Position numbers and translations under genes: made by a program
In this document: piece by piece, positions 8,298 through 18,242 of the stretch
How positions within the stretch are numbered: the stretch's first letter is position 1
Layout of the letters: each line of letters opens with the position of its first letter
The notes under the pieces: model-generated
The model's input: only the letters and a program-made list of their open reading frames with translations
What the model was told of the DNA's origin: nothing
Databases searched by the model: none
NCBI GenBank assembly: GCA_021773975.1
Contig: JAJFJN010000101.1
Location: forward strand, 1 to 64,000
Origin: Gammaproteobacteria bacterium
GTDB taxonomy: Bacteria > Pseudomonadota > Gammaproteobacteria > Chromatiales > Chromatiaceae
Direction of reading: 5' to 3'
Length of the DNA: 64,000 nucleotides

Positions 8298-10673
8298 ATG
8301 TCCAACTATGTCCTGTGGTTACAAGAATTAGGCATGAATGACGTCGAGACAGTCGGCGGCAAAAATGCATCTCTGGGTGAAATGATCCAGAATCTGACTG
8401 ATCTCGGTGTACGGGTGCCGGGTGGTTTTGCCACCACAGCCTATGCCTATCGTGAGTTTCTGGCGCAAGGCAATATGGATGAGCGTATTCAGGCAGAATT
8501 GGATGCGCTGGATGCGGATGATATCAGTGCGTTGGCTAAGACGGGCGCCAAGATACGCAGTTGGATTATGGAGGCAGAATTTCAGCCAGCGTTGGATCAG
8601 GCCATCAATGAAGCCTACACAAAACTGGAGGCAGAGCAGGGTACCGGTCTTTCCTGGGCTGTGCGCTCATCAGCTACTGCGGAAGATCTGCCGGATGCCT
8701 CCTTCGCGGGTCAGCAGGAGACCTTTCTCAATGTTAGCGGTCTGGACAATATCAAGCTTTCAATCAGAGAGGTATTTGCCTCACTGTTCAACGATCGCGC
8801 TATCTCCTACCGTGTGCATCAGGGTTTTGAGCATCGCCATGTAGCCCTCTCCGCAGGCATTCAGCGCATGGTGCGTAGTGATATTGGTGCTGCCGGTGTG
8901 GCGTTCAGCCTGGATACCGAATCCGGCTTTCGTGATGTGGTCTTTGTGACCTCCAGTTACGGGCTGGGTGAGATGGTGGTGCAGGGTGCGGTGAACCCTG
9001 ATGAATTTTATGTGCATAAACCCACGCTGGAAGCAGGCCGCCCGGCCATTGTACGTCGCAATGTAGGTGATAAAGCGATTCAGATGATCTACTCCACTCC
9101 TGAGGATAACCTGGACAGCCCGGTTAAAACGGTTGATGTGCCTATGGAGAAGCGTCCGCTGTTCAGTGTTAGTGATGCAGATGTGGAAGAGCTCTCGCGC
9201 CAGGTAGTGATTATTGAGAAACATTATGATCGTCCGATGGATGTGGAGTGGGTCAAAGATGGTAATGATGGCAAGATCTACATCGTCCAGGCTCGTCCCG
9301 AAACGGTGCAGAGCCGCACCGGCAATATAATCGAACGCTACGAGATGAAAGAGAAAGGCGAGATCATCGTTGAAGGCCGTAGTATCGGTGGACGCATCGG
9401 TAAAGGCACCGCCAAGGTCATTATGAGTATCGATGATATGGATCACATCAAACCGGGCGATGTGCTGGTCACTGATATGACCGACCCGGATTGGGAGCCA
9501 ATCATGAAGCGGGCTGCCGCCATTGTCACTAACCGCGGCGGCCGTACCTGCCATGCCGCTATCATTGCGCGTGAGCTGGGTGTGCCAGCTGTTGTGGGTT
9601 GCAACAATGCCACGGATGTTATCAAAGATGGCATGGAGGTCACCGTCTCCTGCGCTGAAGGTGATACTGGTAATGTTTACAAGGGACTGCTGGAGTTTGA
9701 ATATTCAGAGATTGAGTTGGGTAAAATGCCGGAGATCCCCACCAAGATCATGATGAATGTGGGCAATCCTGATCGCGCCTTTGATTTTGCTGGCCTGCCA
9801 CATGCGGGTATTGGTTTGGCGCGGCTGGAGTTCATTATCAACAATATGATCGGCATCCACCCCAAGGCGCTGCTGGAGTTTGATCAGTTGCCACAAGAGT
9901 TGAAGGATGAGATTCAACCTCGTATTGCTGCCTATGAAAGCCCACGCGAATTCTTCGTAACCAAACTAACGGAAGGCATCTCTACCCTGGCGGCAGCTTT
10001 TGCGCCGCACCCCGTAATTGTACGAATGTCTGATTTCAAATCCAATGAATACGCCAACCTTGTTGCTGGGCCACGCTACGAGCCAGAGGAAGAGAACCCA
10101 ATGCTCGGTTTTCGTGGTGCCTCCCGCTATATTTCCGAAACCTTCAAAGAGTGTTTTGAGATGGAGTGTGAAGCGCTGAAACGGGTGCGTAATGATATGG
10201 GTCTGACCAATGTTGAGGTGATGATCCCCTTCGTGCGTACGCTGACTGAGGCCAAAAGTGTAACTGAAGCGCTGGCTGCCAACGGCCTGGAGCGTGGCAA
10301 AGATGGTCTGCGTCTGATTATGATGTGTGAACTGCCTTCAAACGCCGTATGTGCGGAAGAGTTTCTGGAGTATTTTGACGGCTTCTCTATCGGCTCAAAC
10401 GATATGACTCAGCTCACGCTGGGACTGGATCGTGACTCCAGTCTGGTTGCCAATAGTTTTGATGAACGTGATCCGGCGGTGATGAAGATGCTGAGCATGG
10501 CTATCAAGGCTTGCCGTGATGCGGGTAAGTATGTCGGCATCTGTGGTCAGGGGCCATCCGATCACCCCGATCTGGCTCGCTGGCTGTTGGAGCAGGGGAT
10601 ATCCAGTGTCTCACTGAATCCGGATACTGTCATTGAAACCTGGCTCTTTATGGCTGAGGAACATGCAAACTAA
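8298..10673 (+). CDS. ppsA: Phosphoenolpyruvate synthase
   Basis: PpsA converts pyruvate, ATP and water to phosphoenolpyruvate, AMP and phosphate, the entry to gluconeogenesis from pyruvate. 791 residues match the family. Domain order: ATP-grasp-like PPDK nucleotide-binding domain (about 1-340; [20 protein letters not shown]), swivelling phosphohistidine domain (about 370-450; [14 protein letters not shown], with the phosphorylated His near residue 420), and TIM-barrel PEP/pyruvate domain (about 470-791; [31 protein letters not shown]). No PpsR regulatory kinase gene is adjacent. Confidence 0.97.
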   Translation: MSNYVLWLQELGMNDVETVGGKNASLGEMIQNLTDLGVRVPGGFATTAYAYREFLAQGNMDERIQAELDALDADDISALAKTGAKIRSWIMEAEFQPALDQAINEAYTKLEAEQGTGLSWAVRSSATAEDLPDASFAGQQETFLNVSGLDNIKLSIREVFASLFNDRAISYRVHQGFEHRHVALSAGIQRMVRSDIGAAGVAFSLDTESGFRDVVFVTSSYGLGEMVVQGAVNPDEFYVHKPTLEAGRPAIVRRNVGDKAIQMIYSTPEDNLDSPVKTVDVPMEKRPLFSVSDADVEELSRQVVIIEKHYDRPMDVEWVKDGNDGKIYIVQARPETVQSRTGNIIERYEMKEKGEIIVEGRSIGGRIGKGTAKVIMSIDDMDHIKPGDVLVTDMTDPDWEPIMKRAAAIVTNRGGRTCHAAIIARELGVPAVVGCNNATDVIKDGMEVTVSCAEGDTGNVYKGLLEFEYSEIELGKMPEIPTKIMMNVGNPDRAFDFAGLPHAGIGLARLEFIINNMIGIHPKALLEFDQLPQELKDEIQPRIAAYESPREFFVTKLTEGISTLAAAFAPHPVIVRMSDFKSNEYANLVAGPRYEPEEENPMLGFRGASRYISETFKECFEMECEALKRVRNDMGLTNVEVMIPFVRTLTEAKSVTEALAANGLERGKDGLRLIMMCELPSNAVCAEEFLEYFDGFSIGSNDMTQLTLGLDRDSSLVANSFDERDPAVMKMLSMAIKACRDAGKYVGICGQGPSDHPDLARWLLEQGISSVSLNPDTVIETWLFMAEEHAN

Positions 10674-10707
10674 CGGCTAAGCACTGTTTTAGTTACCCAT
10701 ATCAATG

Positions 10708-10730
10708 CCACAGAGGGATAACCTCTGTGG
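10708..10730 (+). terminator. Perfect 9-bp hairpin between ppsA and ettA
   Basis: CCACAGAGG (10708-10716), loop GATAA, then CCTCTGTGG (10722-10730), all paired. It lies 35 bases after the ppsA stop and 27 before the ettA ATG. No U-tract follows, so it may be a partial terminator, a processing or stability element for ppsA mRNA, or a control hairpin in the ettA leader. Confidence 0.5.
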
Positions 10731-10757
10731 CTAACCAACCCTTATAAGTTCAAAGCT

Positions 10758-12425
10758 ATGGCTCAATTCATCTATACCATGAACCGTGTGGGCAAGATTG
10801 TCCCGCCCAAGCGGCATATTCTGCGTGATATCTCCCTCTCTTTTTTCCCGGGTGCCAAGATTGGTGTGCTGGGCCTTAACGGCTCTGGTAAATCGACCCT
10901 GCTGAAAATTATGGCAGGATTGGATACCGAGATTGAAGGTGAGGCGCGCCCACAACCGGGTATCCACGTGGGCTACTTGCCGCAGGAGCCGCAGCTTGAT
11001 CCAGAGAAGGATGTGCGTGGCAATGTGGAAGAGGCGCTGGCTGAAGTAACTCACGCGCTGAAACGACTGGATGAGGTCTATGCAGAATATGCGGAGCCAG
11101 ATGCTGATTTTGATGCGTTAGCCAAAGAGCAGGCCAAGCTGGAAGATATTATCCAGGCACAGGATGGTCATAACCTGGATCGCACCCTGGAAGTTGCAGC
11201 AGATGCCCTGCGCCTGCCGCCTTGGGATGCTGATGTGACAAAACTCTCTGGTGGTGAGCGCCGCCGTGTTGCGCTCTGTCGCTTATTGCTTTCCAAGCCG
11301 GACATGCTGCTGCTGGATGAGCCAACCAACCACCTGGATGCTGAATCGGTTGCCTGGCTGGAGCGCTTTCTGCACGACTACCCTGGAACCGTGGTTGCGG
11401 TCACTCATGACCGCTACTTTTTGGATAATGTGGCGGGTTGGATTTTGGAATTGGATCGTGGCCACGGTATTCCGTGGGAGGGTAACTACTCCTCCTGGCT
11501 GGAACAGAAAGAGGCGCGTTTGGAGCAGGAAGAGAAGAGTGAGCAGGCCCGAACTAAAGCCATGAAGCACGAGCTGGAGTGGGTTAGAAGTAATGCCAAA
11601 GGCCGTCATGCTAAAAGCAAGGCGCGCCTGGCTCGCTTTGATGAATTACAAACCCAAGAATTTCAAAAGCGCAGTGAGACCAACGAAATCTACATTCCAC
11701 CTGGTGAACGTCTGGGTGATTTGGTAATTGAAGCGGTTGACCTGAAAAAGTCTTTTGGCAATCAGCTACTGGTTGAAAATCTTAATTTTAATCTGCCCAA
11801 GGGTGGGATTGTCGGCATTGTTGGCCCTAACGGTGCGGGTAAAACCACGCTATTTAAAATGCTGACAGGTGCAGAAAAACCGGATGCCGGTGAGCTGCGT
11901 GTGGGTGATTCGGTGCAGATCGCTTGTGTTGATCAATCCCGCGATGCGTTGGATGATAAAAAAACGGTATGGGAAGAGGTCTCTGATAGCTCTGATATTA
12001 TCACCGTAGGTCGTTTTGAAATGGCCTCACGTGCCTATGTCAGTCGCTTCAACTTCAAAGGCTCAGATCAACAAAAAATAATTGGCTCACTCTCAGGTGG
12101 CGAACGTAATCGTGTTCACCTGGCAAAATTGCTAAAGAGTGGTTGCAACCTGTTGCTACTCGATGAGCCAACCAATGATCTGGATATTGAGACCCTGCGT
12201 GCGCTTGAAGAGGCTATTCTGGATTTTCCAGGCTGTGTGCTGGTGATCTCACATGATCGTTGGTTCTTGGATCGTATCGCAACCCATATTCTGGCCTTCG
12301 AAGGCGATAGTACAGTGACATGGTTTGAAGGTAACTATGCAGACTATGAGGCAGACCGTAAACGTCGTTTGGGTGCCGATGCAGATCAACCGCACCGTAT
12401 TAAATACAAGCGCATTGATGGTTAG
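10758..12425 (+). CDS. ettA: Energy-dependent translational throttle protein EttA (ABC-F)
   Basis: A soluble ABC-F ATPase that binds the ribosomal E site and gates early elongation according to the ATP/ADP ratio. 555 residues match EttA. Two nucleotide-binding domains are clear: Walker [10 protein letters not shown] near 36-44 with signature LSGGERRR, and Walker [10 protein letters not shown] near 357-365 with signature LSGGERNR. Both have LLLDEPTN Walker B segments. The charged linker helices between them (about 240-300) hold the P-site tRNA interaction motif. Distinction from Uup and other ABC-F members rests on length and start context. Confidence 0.95.
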   Translation: MAQFIYTMNRVGKIVPPKRHILRDISLSFFPGAKIGVLGLNGSGKSTLLKIMAGLDTEIEGEARPQPGIHVGYLPQEPQLDPEKDVRGNVEEALAEVTHALKRLDEVYAEYAEPDADFDALAKEQAKLEDIIQAQDGHNLDRTLEVAADALRLPPWDADVTKLSGGERRRVALCRLLLSKPDMLLLDEPTNHLDAESVAWLERFLHDYPGTVVAVTHDRYFLDNVAGWILELDRGHGIPWEGNYSSWLEQKEARLEQEEKSEQARTKAMKHELEWVRSNAKGRHAKSKARLARFDELQTQEFQKRSETNEIYIPPGERLGDLVIEAVDLKKSFGNQLLVENLNFNLPKGGIVGIVGPNGAGKTTLFKMLTGAEKPDAGELRVGDSVQIACVDQSRDALDDKKTVWEEVSDSSDIITVGRFEMASRAYVSRFNFKGSDQQKIIGSLSGGERNRVHLAKLLKSGCNLLLLDEPTNDLDIETLRALEEAILDFPGCVLVISHDRWFLDRIATHILAFEGDSTVTWFEGNYADYEADRKRRLGADADQPHRIKYKRIDG

Positions 12426-12703
12426 TATGGCTTTAAGGATGCCTATTCTCAGGTAGCATAAATAATCATTAAATAGGCTATCTTAATTGGGGGATGTTGA
12501 GTATTTTATTGCTGAATATATGTTGTATTAACTGTTTTTTGGGTAGAGGTGTTCTTGTCTTTGATAGTAAGAGTGGTTGCTCATAAGTTATCGAAATAAA
12601 GAAGAATAACACCTATCCTTGAGGTCTAACTATAAGGCTCTATAGAGGGTCATACTATCTCTGAATAAGAGATGGCACATCTTTAATAACACGGAATAAC
12701 TCT
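12426..12703 (+). promoter_or_regulatory. Leader region upstream of the EPS export operon
   Basis: A 278-base AT-rich gap with no credible ORF. GCCTATT near 12439 and AATAGGC near 12473 can pair across a long loop, possibly the ettA end structure. A TGGCAC at 12673-12678 recalls a sigma-54 -24 box but has no GC at -12. The region must hold the promoter of the plus-strand EPS arm, but its position is not certain. Confidence 0.4.
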
Positions 12704-13264
12704 ATGTTTTATCAACGTTTGATGCCATTTGGAATATTGTTGGCGTTTTGGGCTTTATCAACTACTGCAATTGCTGGTGAAGGCGGTTATATGCTGCAAC
12801 CGGGTGATATTTTAGATATATCAGTCTGGAAAGAGGAGGATATGCAGAGCGAGGTGTTGGTACGGCCTGGCGGTGGGCTCTCTTTTCCGTTGGTAGGTGA
12901 TATTGTCGCTGAAGGGCGTACAGTTAAACAGTTGAACGATGAAGTTACAGAAAAACTTAAGGCTTATATCCCTGATCCTGTGGTTACAGTAAGTCTTAAA
13001 AAAATTGTTGGCAACACTGTTTATGTGCTTGGTAGGGTTAATAAACCAGGTGAATTTCCATTTATTAGCACGATAGATGTTATGCAAGCCTTAAGTAAGG
13101 CGGGTGGTATGACCCCTTATGCTGAGGTTGATAAGATTAAGATCCTGCGTCGATCCGATAACGTTTTGCAGGCCATAGTGTTTAATTATGGAGAGGTAGA
13201 AAAAGGGAAGAAATTAGAACAAAACATACTACTTAAAAGTGGTGATGTGGTTGTGGTGCCATAA
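12704..13264 (+). CDS. Polysaccharide export protein, Wza-like (exosortase-associated)
   Basis: 186 residues with signal peptide MFYQRLMPFGILLAFWALST cut near AIAG. A Poly_export domain follows (YMLQPGDILDISVWKEEDM, VRPGGGLSFPLVGDIVAEG) and then a SLBB-like repeat (VYVLGRVNKPGEFPF, MQALSKAGGMTPYA). This short form without the Wza C-terminal helix is typical of exosortase/PEP-CTERM EPS loci. No lipobox cysteine is seen, so the mature protein may be periplasmic or held in the outer membrane by partners. It probably forms the export channel together with the barrel protein encoded next, whose ATG follows the TAA directly. Confidence 0.9.
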   Translation: MFYQRLMPFGILLAFWALSTTAIAGEGGYMLQPGDILDISVWKEEDMQSEVLVRPGGGLSFPLVGDIVAEGRTVKQLNDEVTEKLKAYIPDPVVTVSLKKIVGNTVYVLGRVNKPGEFPFISTIDVMQALSKAGGMTPYAEVDKIKILRRSDNVLQAIVFNYGEVEKGKKLEQNILLKSGDVVVVP

Positions 13265-14467
13265 ATGGTATGTAAGATTGTTAATGTGGTTCGACTTAAT
13301 AACTTAGGCCTATTTATCGGGTTAGCAATTGCTTGTCCTAGTGCAGTTAATTCTGCGCAGTGGTATTCAGAATCTTCAGCACGCCTCCGTAATGTTTATG
13401 ATGATAATGTACGGCTTACCAGTAGGAATCATGACTCAGTTGTAGGGATGATATTGGCAGGCACGATAAAAGCAGGCCAACGTACAGAGACCAGTAATAT
13501 TAATCTAAAAGGGGGGGCAACCCTCAAAAAGTATTCTGGAGAGGATAATGTGAATACCAATGATTTCGATCTTGGTGTTGATGTTACTCACCGTACTGAA
13601 CGTGACAAATTCACTTTAACTGCAGCGGTTAAGCTTGATTCTACATTAACGAGTGAGATTCAAAGTAGTGGTCTGATGCAGCGCCGTAAGCGACGAATAA
13701 AAAAGAATTTCGCGCTATCTTGGACACGCTCTCTTTCTGAACGTACATCACTTAAGCTGGGCTATAGTCATACCGACACAGACTATAAAAACGCAAAAAA
13801 CACTGGCCTTTCAAATTACACTTATCAATCCATAGATGCCACATTTGCATACTCATTAAACATGAAGACGATTGTGTCTTCCATGCTGACCTCTTCATTG
13901 TATAAGGGATCTAATCGCACTAAAACAGAGACGCAGGATCTAGGTATCTCATTAGGTATTAAGCATAACTTTTCAGAGACATTTAGCATTGGAGCTGGAG
14001 CGGGTGTGCGATATTCAGAAACCGAATACAGAACATATCAGGTAGATGATCATAATACTGATACTGGATTGCTATTAAATGCGAATGTTCAACGTACTTT
14101 TGAGCGAATGATGGTTAGTGGCCTGTTTAGCCGTAATGTGTTACCAAGCGGGTCAGGTGCATTGCTGATAACCGATAAACTCTCGGTAGAAGCTGATTAT
14201 CGAGTTGATGAGCGCCTTAATCTAAATTTAGTATCGGCTGCTTATCGAAACTCATCTGCTGATGAAGATAATGAAACGTATGATCGGATCTATTATTCAA
14301 TTCAGCCTAAAATACGTTGGAAGCTAGCGCGCAGGTGGTTGATAGAAGGCTCATACCGCTATAGATACCAGCGGTATGATGCGAGCGATTTAACTGCAGA
14401 CTCTAATGCAATATTTCTATCTGCAAAATATATTTGGCCTTCAAAGCCATCCGCAGGGCTGTGGTAG
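13265..14467 (+). CDS. Outer-membrane beta-barrel protein (EpsL-like)
   Basis: 400 residues. A hydrophobic signal segment (NNLGLFIGLAIACPSAVNSA) is followed by repeated amphipathic strands with alternating polar and hydrophobic residues. Examples are WTRSLSERTSLKLGYSHTDT and LARRWLIEGSYRYRYQRYDA near the end. Strand spacing fits a beta-barrel of about 14-18 strands. The position between the Wza-like and Wzz-like genes matches EpsL-type proteins of exosortase EPS loci, likely part of the outer-membrane export path. Sequence similarity in this family is low, so the name rests on topology and neighbours. Confidence 0.8.
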   Translation: MVCKIVNVVRLNNLGLFIGLAIACPSAVNSAQWYSESSARLRNVYDDNVRLTSRNHDSVVGMILAGTIKAGQRTETSNINLKGGATLKKYSGEDNVNTNDFDLGVDVTHRTERDKFTLTAAVKLDSTLTSEIQSSGLMQRRKRRIKKNFALSWTRSLSERTSLKLGYSHTDTDYKNAKNTGLSNYTYQSIDATFAYSLNMKTIVSSMLTSSLYKGSNRTKTETQDLGISLGIKHNFSETFSIGAGAGVRYSETEYRTYQVDDHNTDTGLLLNANVQRTFERMMVSGLFSRNVLPSGSGALLITDKLSVEADYRVDERLNLNLVSAAYRNSSADEDNETYDRIYYSIQPKIRWKLARRWLIEGSYRYRYQRYDASDLTADSNAIFLSAKYIWPSKPSAGLW

Positions 14468-14543
14468 TGGCAAAGCGCATGAATAGCACCACATTAGTAT
14501 TGTGGGATAATAAAATAGGTTTTTTCTTTTTGGTGGAAAAATA

Positions 14544-16295
14544 ATGGAAGAAGATATTAAGGGGCTTAGTGACTATATTGCAGCTCTCAAACGCCGTAAA
14601 GTACAACTTATTACTACGGCATTTATAATTCTAGTTATTAGTGTCTCAATTGCGCTCTTGTGGCCTCCCACATACCGTTCTGCAGCAACTATTCTCATTG
14701 AACAACAGGAAATGCCTTCCGATCTTGTTCGTTCGACAGTGACAAGCTATGCAGATCAACGCATCCAGGTTATTAAGCAGCGGGTTATAACAAGTGCAAA
14801 TCTACAGCGTATTGTTGAGCAGTTTGGCCTTTATGCGGAGGAACTGAAAACAGAAAGCATGTTAATGATGCTGGAAATAATGCGTGAGAATATTGTAGTA
14901 GAGATGATTACAGCAGATGTTGTTGACCCTAAAAATGGTAAACCAGTATCTGCCACTATTGCGTTTACTATCTCATTTGATTATGAATATCCAACAATGG
15001 CACAGAAGGTGGCTAACGAATTAGTGTCATTGTTTTTAAATGAAAATCTTAAACAGCGCAGTAGTTTGGCTGGTGAAGCATCCGATTTTTTAAGTGATGA
15101 AGCTGTAAAACTAAATAACCAGGTTGCAGCACTTGAAGCTGAGTTAGCTAGTTTTAAAGAGAAGAATGTTAATCGGCTTCCAGAGCTTGTACAGCTTAAT
15201 CTACAGCTAATGGAGCGTACCGATCGTGAACTGACAGAAGCACAGCGTCAGATTAGAACTTTAAATGAGCGAAAAATTTATCTAACCTCAGAGCTTGCAC
15301 TGATAACACCTAATAGCATGCTTTTTTCATCAGATGGTAGACGCATTTTTAGCACTGAAGATCGTTTAAAGGATCTGCAGTCAAAATATATTACAGCCGC
15401 TGCTGTATATACGGAGGGTCATCCAGATCTAAAAAAAATGCGTAAAGAGCTTGATGCTTTAAAGAAAGAGGTTCAGCCAGAAGGTATGGCACTGGAGCTT
15501 CAAACCAAGCTTAAAAGTCTGAATACCCAGCGAGTTGAGTTAACTGAGCAGTACTCAGATCAACACCCAGATGTGAAAAAAATACAGAGCTCAATTAAGA
15601 GTATGCAATTAGTTCTTGATCAAGAGTTGATTAAAGAAAAACCAGAAAACACACTAACATCAAAACCAGATAATCCCGCTTATATTCAACTACAGGCGCA
15701 ACTGGAAACAGCAGAGTCTGATTTATCTTCATTTTATAAAATGAAAAAAGAGCTTGAGGCAAAAATAAATGAGTATGAAAAACGCATCACGGAATCTCCA
15801 CAGGTAGAAAAAAAGTACAGAAACCTGGCGCGCGATTATGAAAATGCATTAGCTAAATACCAGGAAATAAAAGCCAAGCAAATGGAAGCAGAGCTTGCAG
15901 AGACCTTAGAAAAACAAAATAAAAGTGAGCGTTTATCACTGGTTGAACCTCCACAATTGCCAGAAGAGCCAGAGAGTCCAAATCGCCGGGCTATTATGTT
16001 TCTTGGCTTTATATTTTCTTTGGTGGGTGGTTTTGGAATTGCGGCAACTACGGAGGCTTTAGATAGTTCAATTCATGGTGCTCGAGGTGTAGTAAAGGTC
16101 GTTGGAATGCCGCCTCTTGCTGTTATTCCACTTATAACTAATCTGGCAGACCGTAGGCAAAAAGCGTTGCGTCGGCTTATCTCTGTGGCATTAGTGATGC
16201 TTGTTATTGCTGGTTCATGCGTACTTATACACCTGTTTTTTATGCCGCTTGATGTGCTTTGGTATTCAATACTTCGCCGTTTGGGAGAAGCCTAA
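14544..16295 (+). CDS. Wzz-family polysaccharide co-polymerase / chain-length determinant
   Basis: 583-residue inner-membrane protein controlling EPS chain length. It has an N-terminal Wzz domain with TM1 near 22-42 (LITTAFIILVISVSIALLW), then a long periplasmic coiled coil (about 170-460). A proline-rich segment LVEPPQLPEEPESPNRR precedes TM2 near 484-504. A third hydrophobic helix near 550-572 is an addition to the usual two. The coiled coil contains a duplicated motif: YTEGHPDLKKMRKEL near 290 and YSDQHPDVKKIQSSI near 337. The kinase domain is a separate downstream gene. Length and context match exosortase-system chain-length proteins. Confidence 0.9.
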   Translation: MEEDIKGLSDYIAALKRRKVQLITTAFIILVISVSIALLWPPTYRSAATILIEQQEMPSDLVRSTVTSYADQRIQVIKQRVITSANLQRIVEQFGLYAEELKTESMLMMLEIMRENIVVEMITADVVDPKNGKPVSATIAFTISFDYEYPTMAQKVANELVSLFLNENLKQRSSLAGEASDFLSDEAVKLNNQVAALEAELASFKEKNVNRLPELVQLNLQLMERTDRELTEAQRQIRTLNERKIYLTSELALITPNSMLFSSDGRRIFSTEDRLKDLQSKYITAAAVYTEGHPDLKKMRKELDALKKEVQPEGMALELQTKLKSLNTQRVELTEQYSDQHPDVKKIQSSIKSMQLVLDQELIKEKPENTLTSKPDNPAYIQLQAQLETAESDLSSFYKMKKELEAKINEYEKRITESPQVEKKYRNLARDYENALAKYQEIKAKQMEAELAETLEKQNKSERLSLVEPPQLPEEPESPNRRAIMFLGFIFSLVGGFGIAATTEALDSSIHGARGVVKVVGMPPLAVIPLITNLADRRQKALRRLISVALVMLVIAGSCVLIHLFFMPLDVLWYSILRRLGEA

Positions 16296-16417
16296 TGAAT
16301 AGGGTGATTACAACTAATAGCATGGGATTTTATAAAAGAGATAATCATTCTTATTTGTTGCAATTAAATATTGCGCAGTTTGTCGTATCAAAGGTGGGGC
16401 AAAATGGAACGAATTAA
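16295..16417 (+). CDS. Micro-ORF bridging Wzz and BY-kinase genes (doubtful)
   Basis: A 40-codon frame starting MNRVITTNSMGFYKRDN. Its ATG overlaps the TAA of the Wzz-like gene (TAATG) and its TAA lies 11 bases inside the kinase gene. It fills an otherwise unexplained gap of about 108 bases. No domain is recognised and composition is unremarkable. It may be a translational relay between the two larger genes, or chance. Confidence 0.25.
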   Translation: MNRVITTNSMGFYKRDNHSYLLQLNIAQFVVSKVGQNGTN

Positions 16418-17210
16418 ACAAGCGCTGGATAAGGCGCGTAGCCAGAAACAGAACCCAGCATATGGGGCACCTTCAATGCTCCGTAATGAGGGGCCAAAGG
16501 CTGAAGAAAATATTACATATACAGAGACAAGTGTTGTCTCCATGCACCCAGAAAGCTTGCATGAAAAGCGTGTTGTTGCAGTGGATGAAAACGATCCAGC
16601 AACAGCTGCATATAAAGTTCTACGAACGCAGGTACTTCAACGGATGCGCGTTAATAAATGGAATTCATTGGCCATCACAAGCCCAACGGAAGGTTGTGGC
16701 AAAACATTAACAGCACTTAATTTGGCAATTTGTCTAGCACGTGAGGTTAATCATACCGTATTGCTTGTAGATATGGATCTTCGAAGGCCAAAATTGCATA
16801 CCTATTTCCCTACTACTTCCGGCTTGGGCATTAGTGATTATTTATTGAATGATGTGGAGTTAAATAGTGTTTTAATTAACCCTGGTATTGAGCGTTTGGT
16901 TATTTTGCCGGGGCATAAGGTTTTTTCAAGCTCATCTGAAACACTCTCATCTCCAAAAATGGTTGAATTGGTAGAGGAGCTAAAAAATCGTTATCCCTCT
17001 CGCATTGTTCTTTTTGATCTTCCTCCCGTACTGGCATGTGATGATGTCATTGCGTTTGCACCATATGTAGATGCTGCCCTGCTTGTTGTAGAGGATGGAA
17101 CAACACAAGAGAGTGAATTAAAACGAGCTGTTGAACTGCTAGATTCTATTAATATTCTCGGTACCGTACTCAATAAATCCACTGACAGAGCGGCTGCTCA
17201 TTACTATTAA
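16404..17210 (+). CDS. BY-type tyrosine autokinase (exosortase EPS system)
   Basis: 268 residues from the ATG at 16404 (MERIKQALDKARSQ), which matches the usual start of this subgroup better than the in-frame start 33 bases earlier. Kinase motifs: Walker A SPTEGCGKTLTALNLA, Walker A' LLVDMDLRRPKL, and Walker B ILFDLPPVLACDD. The C-terminus ends in DRAAAHYY, a minimal tyrosine tail for autophosphorylation. It works with the Wzz-like protein encoded upstream as a two-protein co-polymerase/kinase controlling polymerisation. A low-molecular-weight tyrosine phosphatase at 61.9 kb is a possible antagonist. Confidence 0.9.
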   Translation: MERIKQALDKARSQKQNPAYGAPSMLRNEGPKAEENITYTETSVVSMHPESLHEKRVVAVDENDPATAAYKVLRTQVLQRMRVNKWNSLAITSPTEGCGKTLTALNLAICLAREVNHTVLLVDMDLRRPKLHTYFPTTSGLGISDYLLNDVELNSVLINPGIERLVILPGHKVFSSSSETLSSPKMVELVEELKNRYPSRIVLFDLPPVLACDDVIAFAPYVDAALLVVEDGTTQESELKRAVELLDSINILGTVLNKSTDRAAAHYY

Positions 17211-17212
17211 TT

Positions 17213-18196
17213 ATGTATGAAGCCTATTATGGTCTTAGTGAAAGACCTTTTTCATTGTTACCAGACCCCAGCTTTCTCTATTTGAGTAAAGGTCACGATA
17301 CTGCACTGACTTTGTTGGAATATGGTTTTACGAGTCAGGCTGGTTTCACAGTCATTACTGGTGAAATAGGCAGTGGTAAAACAACACTCTCTCGGCATAT
17401 TCTTAATAAGTTAGGTGATAATGTTAAAGTTGGCCTTATTACCAATGCCCAGAAATCATTTGGAGAACTTTTGCAATGGGTGTTACTCGCCTTTGGGCTA
17501 GATTATAAAAATAAATCCAAGGTGGAGCTTTACCAAGCCTTTAATGATTTTCTGATTGATGAATACAGAAAAAATCATCGCACAGTACTAATGATTGATG
17601 AAGCACAAAATCTTAGTATAGAAACAATGGAAGAGCTGCGAATGCTCTCCAATATTAATGCAGACAAACATCAGGTTTTACAAATGGTGCTTCTTGGCCA
17701 GCCAGAGCTGCGTACCATGCTTAGGCGACCTGAATTGGAGCAATTTGCACAGCGCATCTCTGTGGATTTTCATTTGAAGCGCCTTGATGAGGATGAGACT
17801 AAAGCTTACATTAAGCACCGTCTTGCAATTGTCGGAGGTGATCCAGATTTGTTTGATGATGAAGCCTGTGAAGCTGCATTTATGTTAAGCAATGGCACGC
17901 CACGAATTATTAACCGGGTCTGTGATTTGGCATTGGTATATGGATTTGCAGAAGAACAGCAACAGATTACAGCAGAGATAATGCTTGAAGTTACAATGGA
18001 CAAGGCAGAGGTAGAGAACTCAGCGAACTCCCTTTTGGGGCTGACAGAAAGCGCAAGAAATGCTGATGATGGGCAGACTTTAAATGAGATTCAAAGAGGA
18101 GTTGGTGGGGCAGTTGCACATGTGCAGAAAGAGCTTCAATCTCACCTTGGTCATGCAATTGATACGCTAAGGAAAATGAAGCTCCCAAAATTTTAA
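17213..18196 (+). CDS. ExeA/GspA-like AAA ATPase (exosortase-associated)
   Basis: 327 residues beginning MYEAYYGLSERPFSLLPDPS, the classic opening of ExeA-type and exosortase-associated ATPases. Walker A is GEIGSGKTTLS (about residues 45-55), Walker B VLMIDEAQNLS, and an arginine-finger-like region follows in RRPELEQFAQRISV. It starts two bases after the kinase stop. The C-terminal 50 residues are variable and there is no clear transmembrane segment. The role in EPS loci is not worked out; energising or remodelling the envelope machine is usually assumed. Confidence 0.88.
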   Translation: MYEAYYGLSERPFSLLPDPSFLYLSKGHDTALTLLEYGFTSQAGFTVITGEIGSGKTTLSRHILNKLGDNVKVGLITNAQKSFGELLQWVLLAFGLDYKNKSKVELYQAFNDFLIDEYRKNHRTVLMIDEAQNLSIETMEELRMLSNINADKHQVLQMVLLGQPELRTMLRRPELEQFAQRISVDFHLKRLDEDETKAYIKHRLAIVGGDPDLFDDEACEAAFMLSNGTPRIINRVCDLALVYGFAEEQQQITAEIMLEVTMDKAEVENSANSLLGLTESARNADDGQTLNEIQRGVGGAVAHVQKELQSHLGHAIDTLRKMKLPKF

Positions 18197-18242
18197 CAAG
18201 CGAATCAACGGCCTTTAACTGATATGTTTTTATTATAACTAC

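Noticed and set aside
8781-9554. 257-codon minus-strand frame inside ppsA
   Set aside because: It lies wholly antisense to the well-conserved ppsA coding sequence, is rich in His and Thr as expected from an antisense frame, and shows no domain.
12673-12690. Sigma-54-like promoter before the EPS export operon
   Set aside because: TGGCAC is present but the -12 position lacks GC and the site is only about 25 bases before the start codon.
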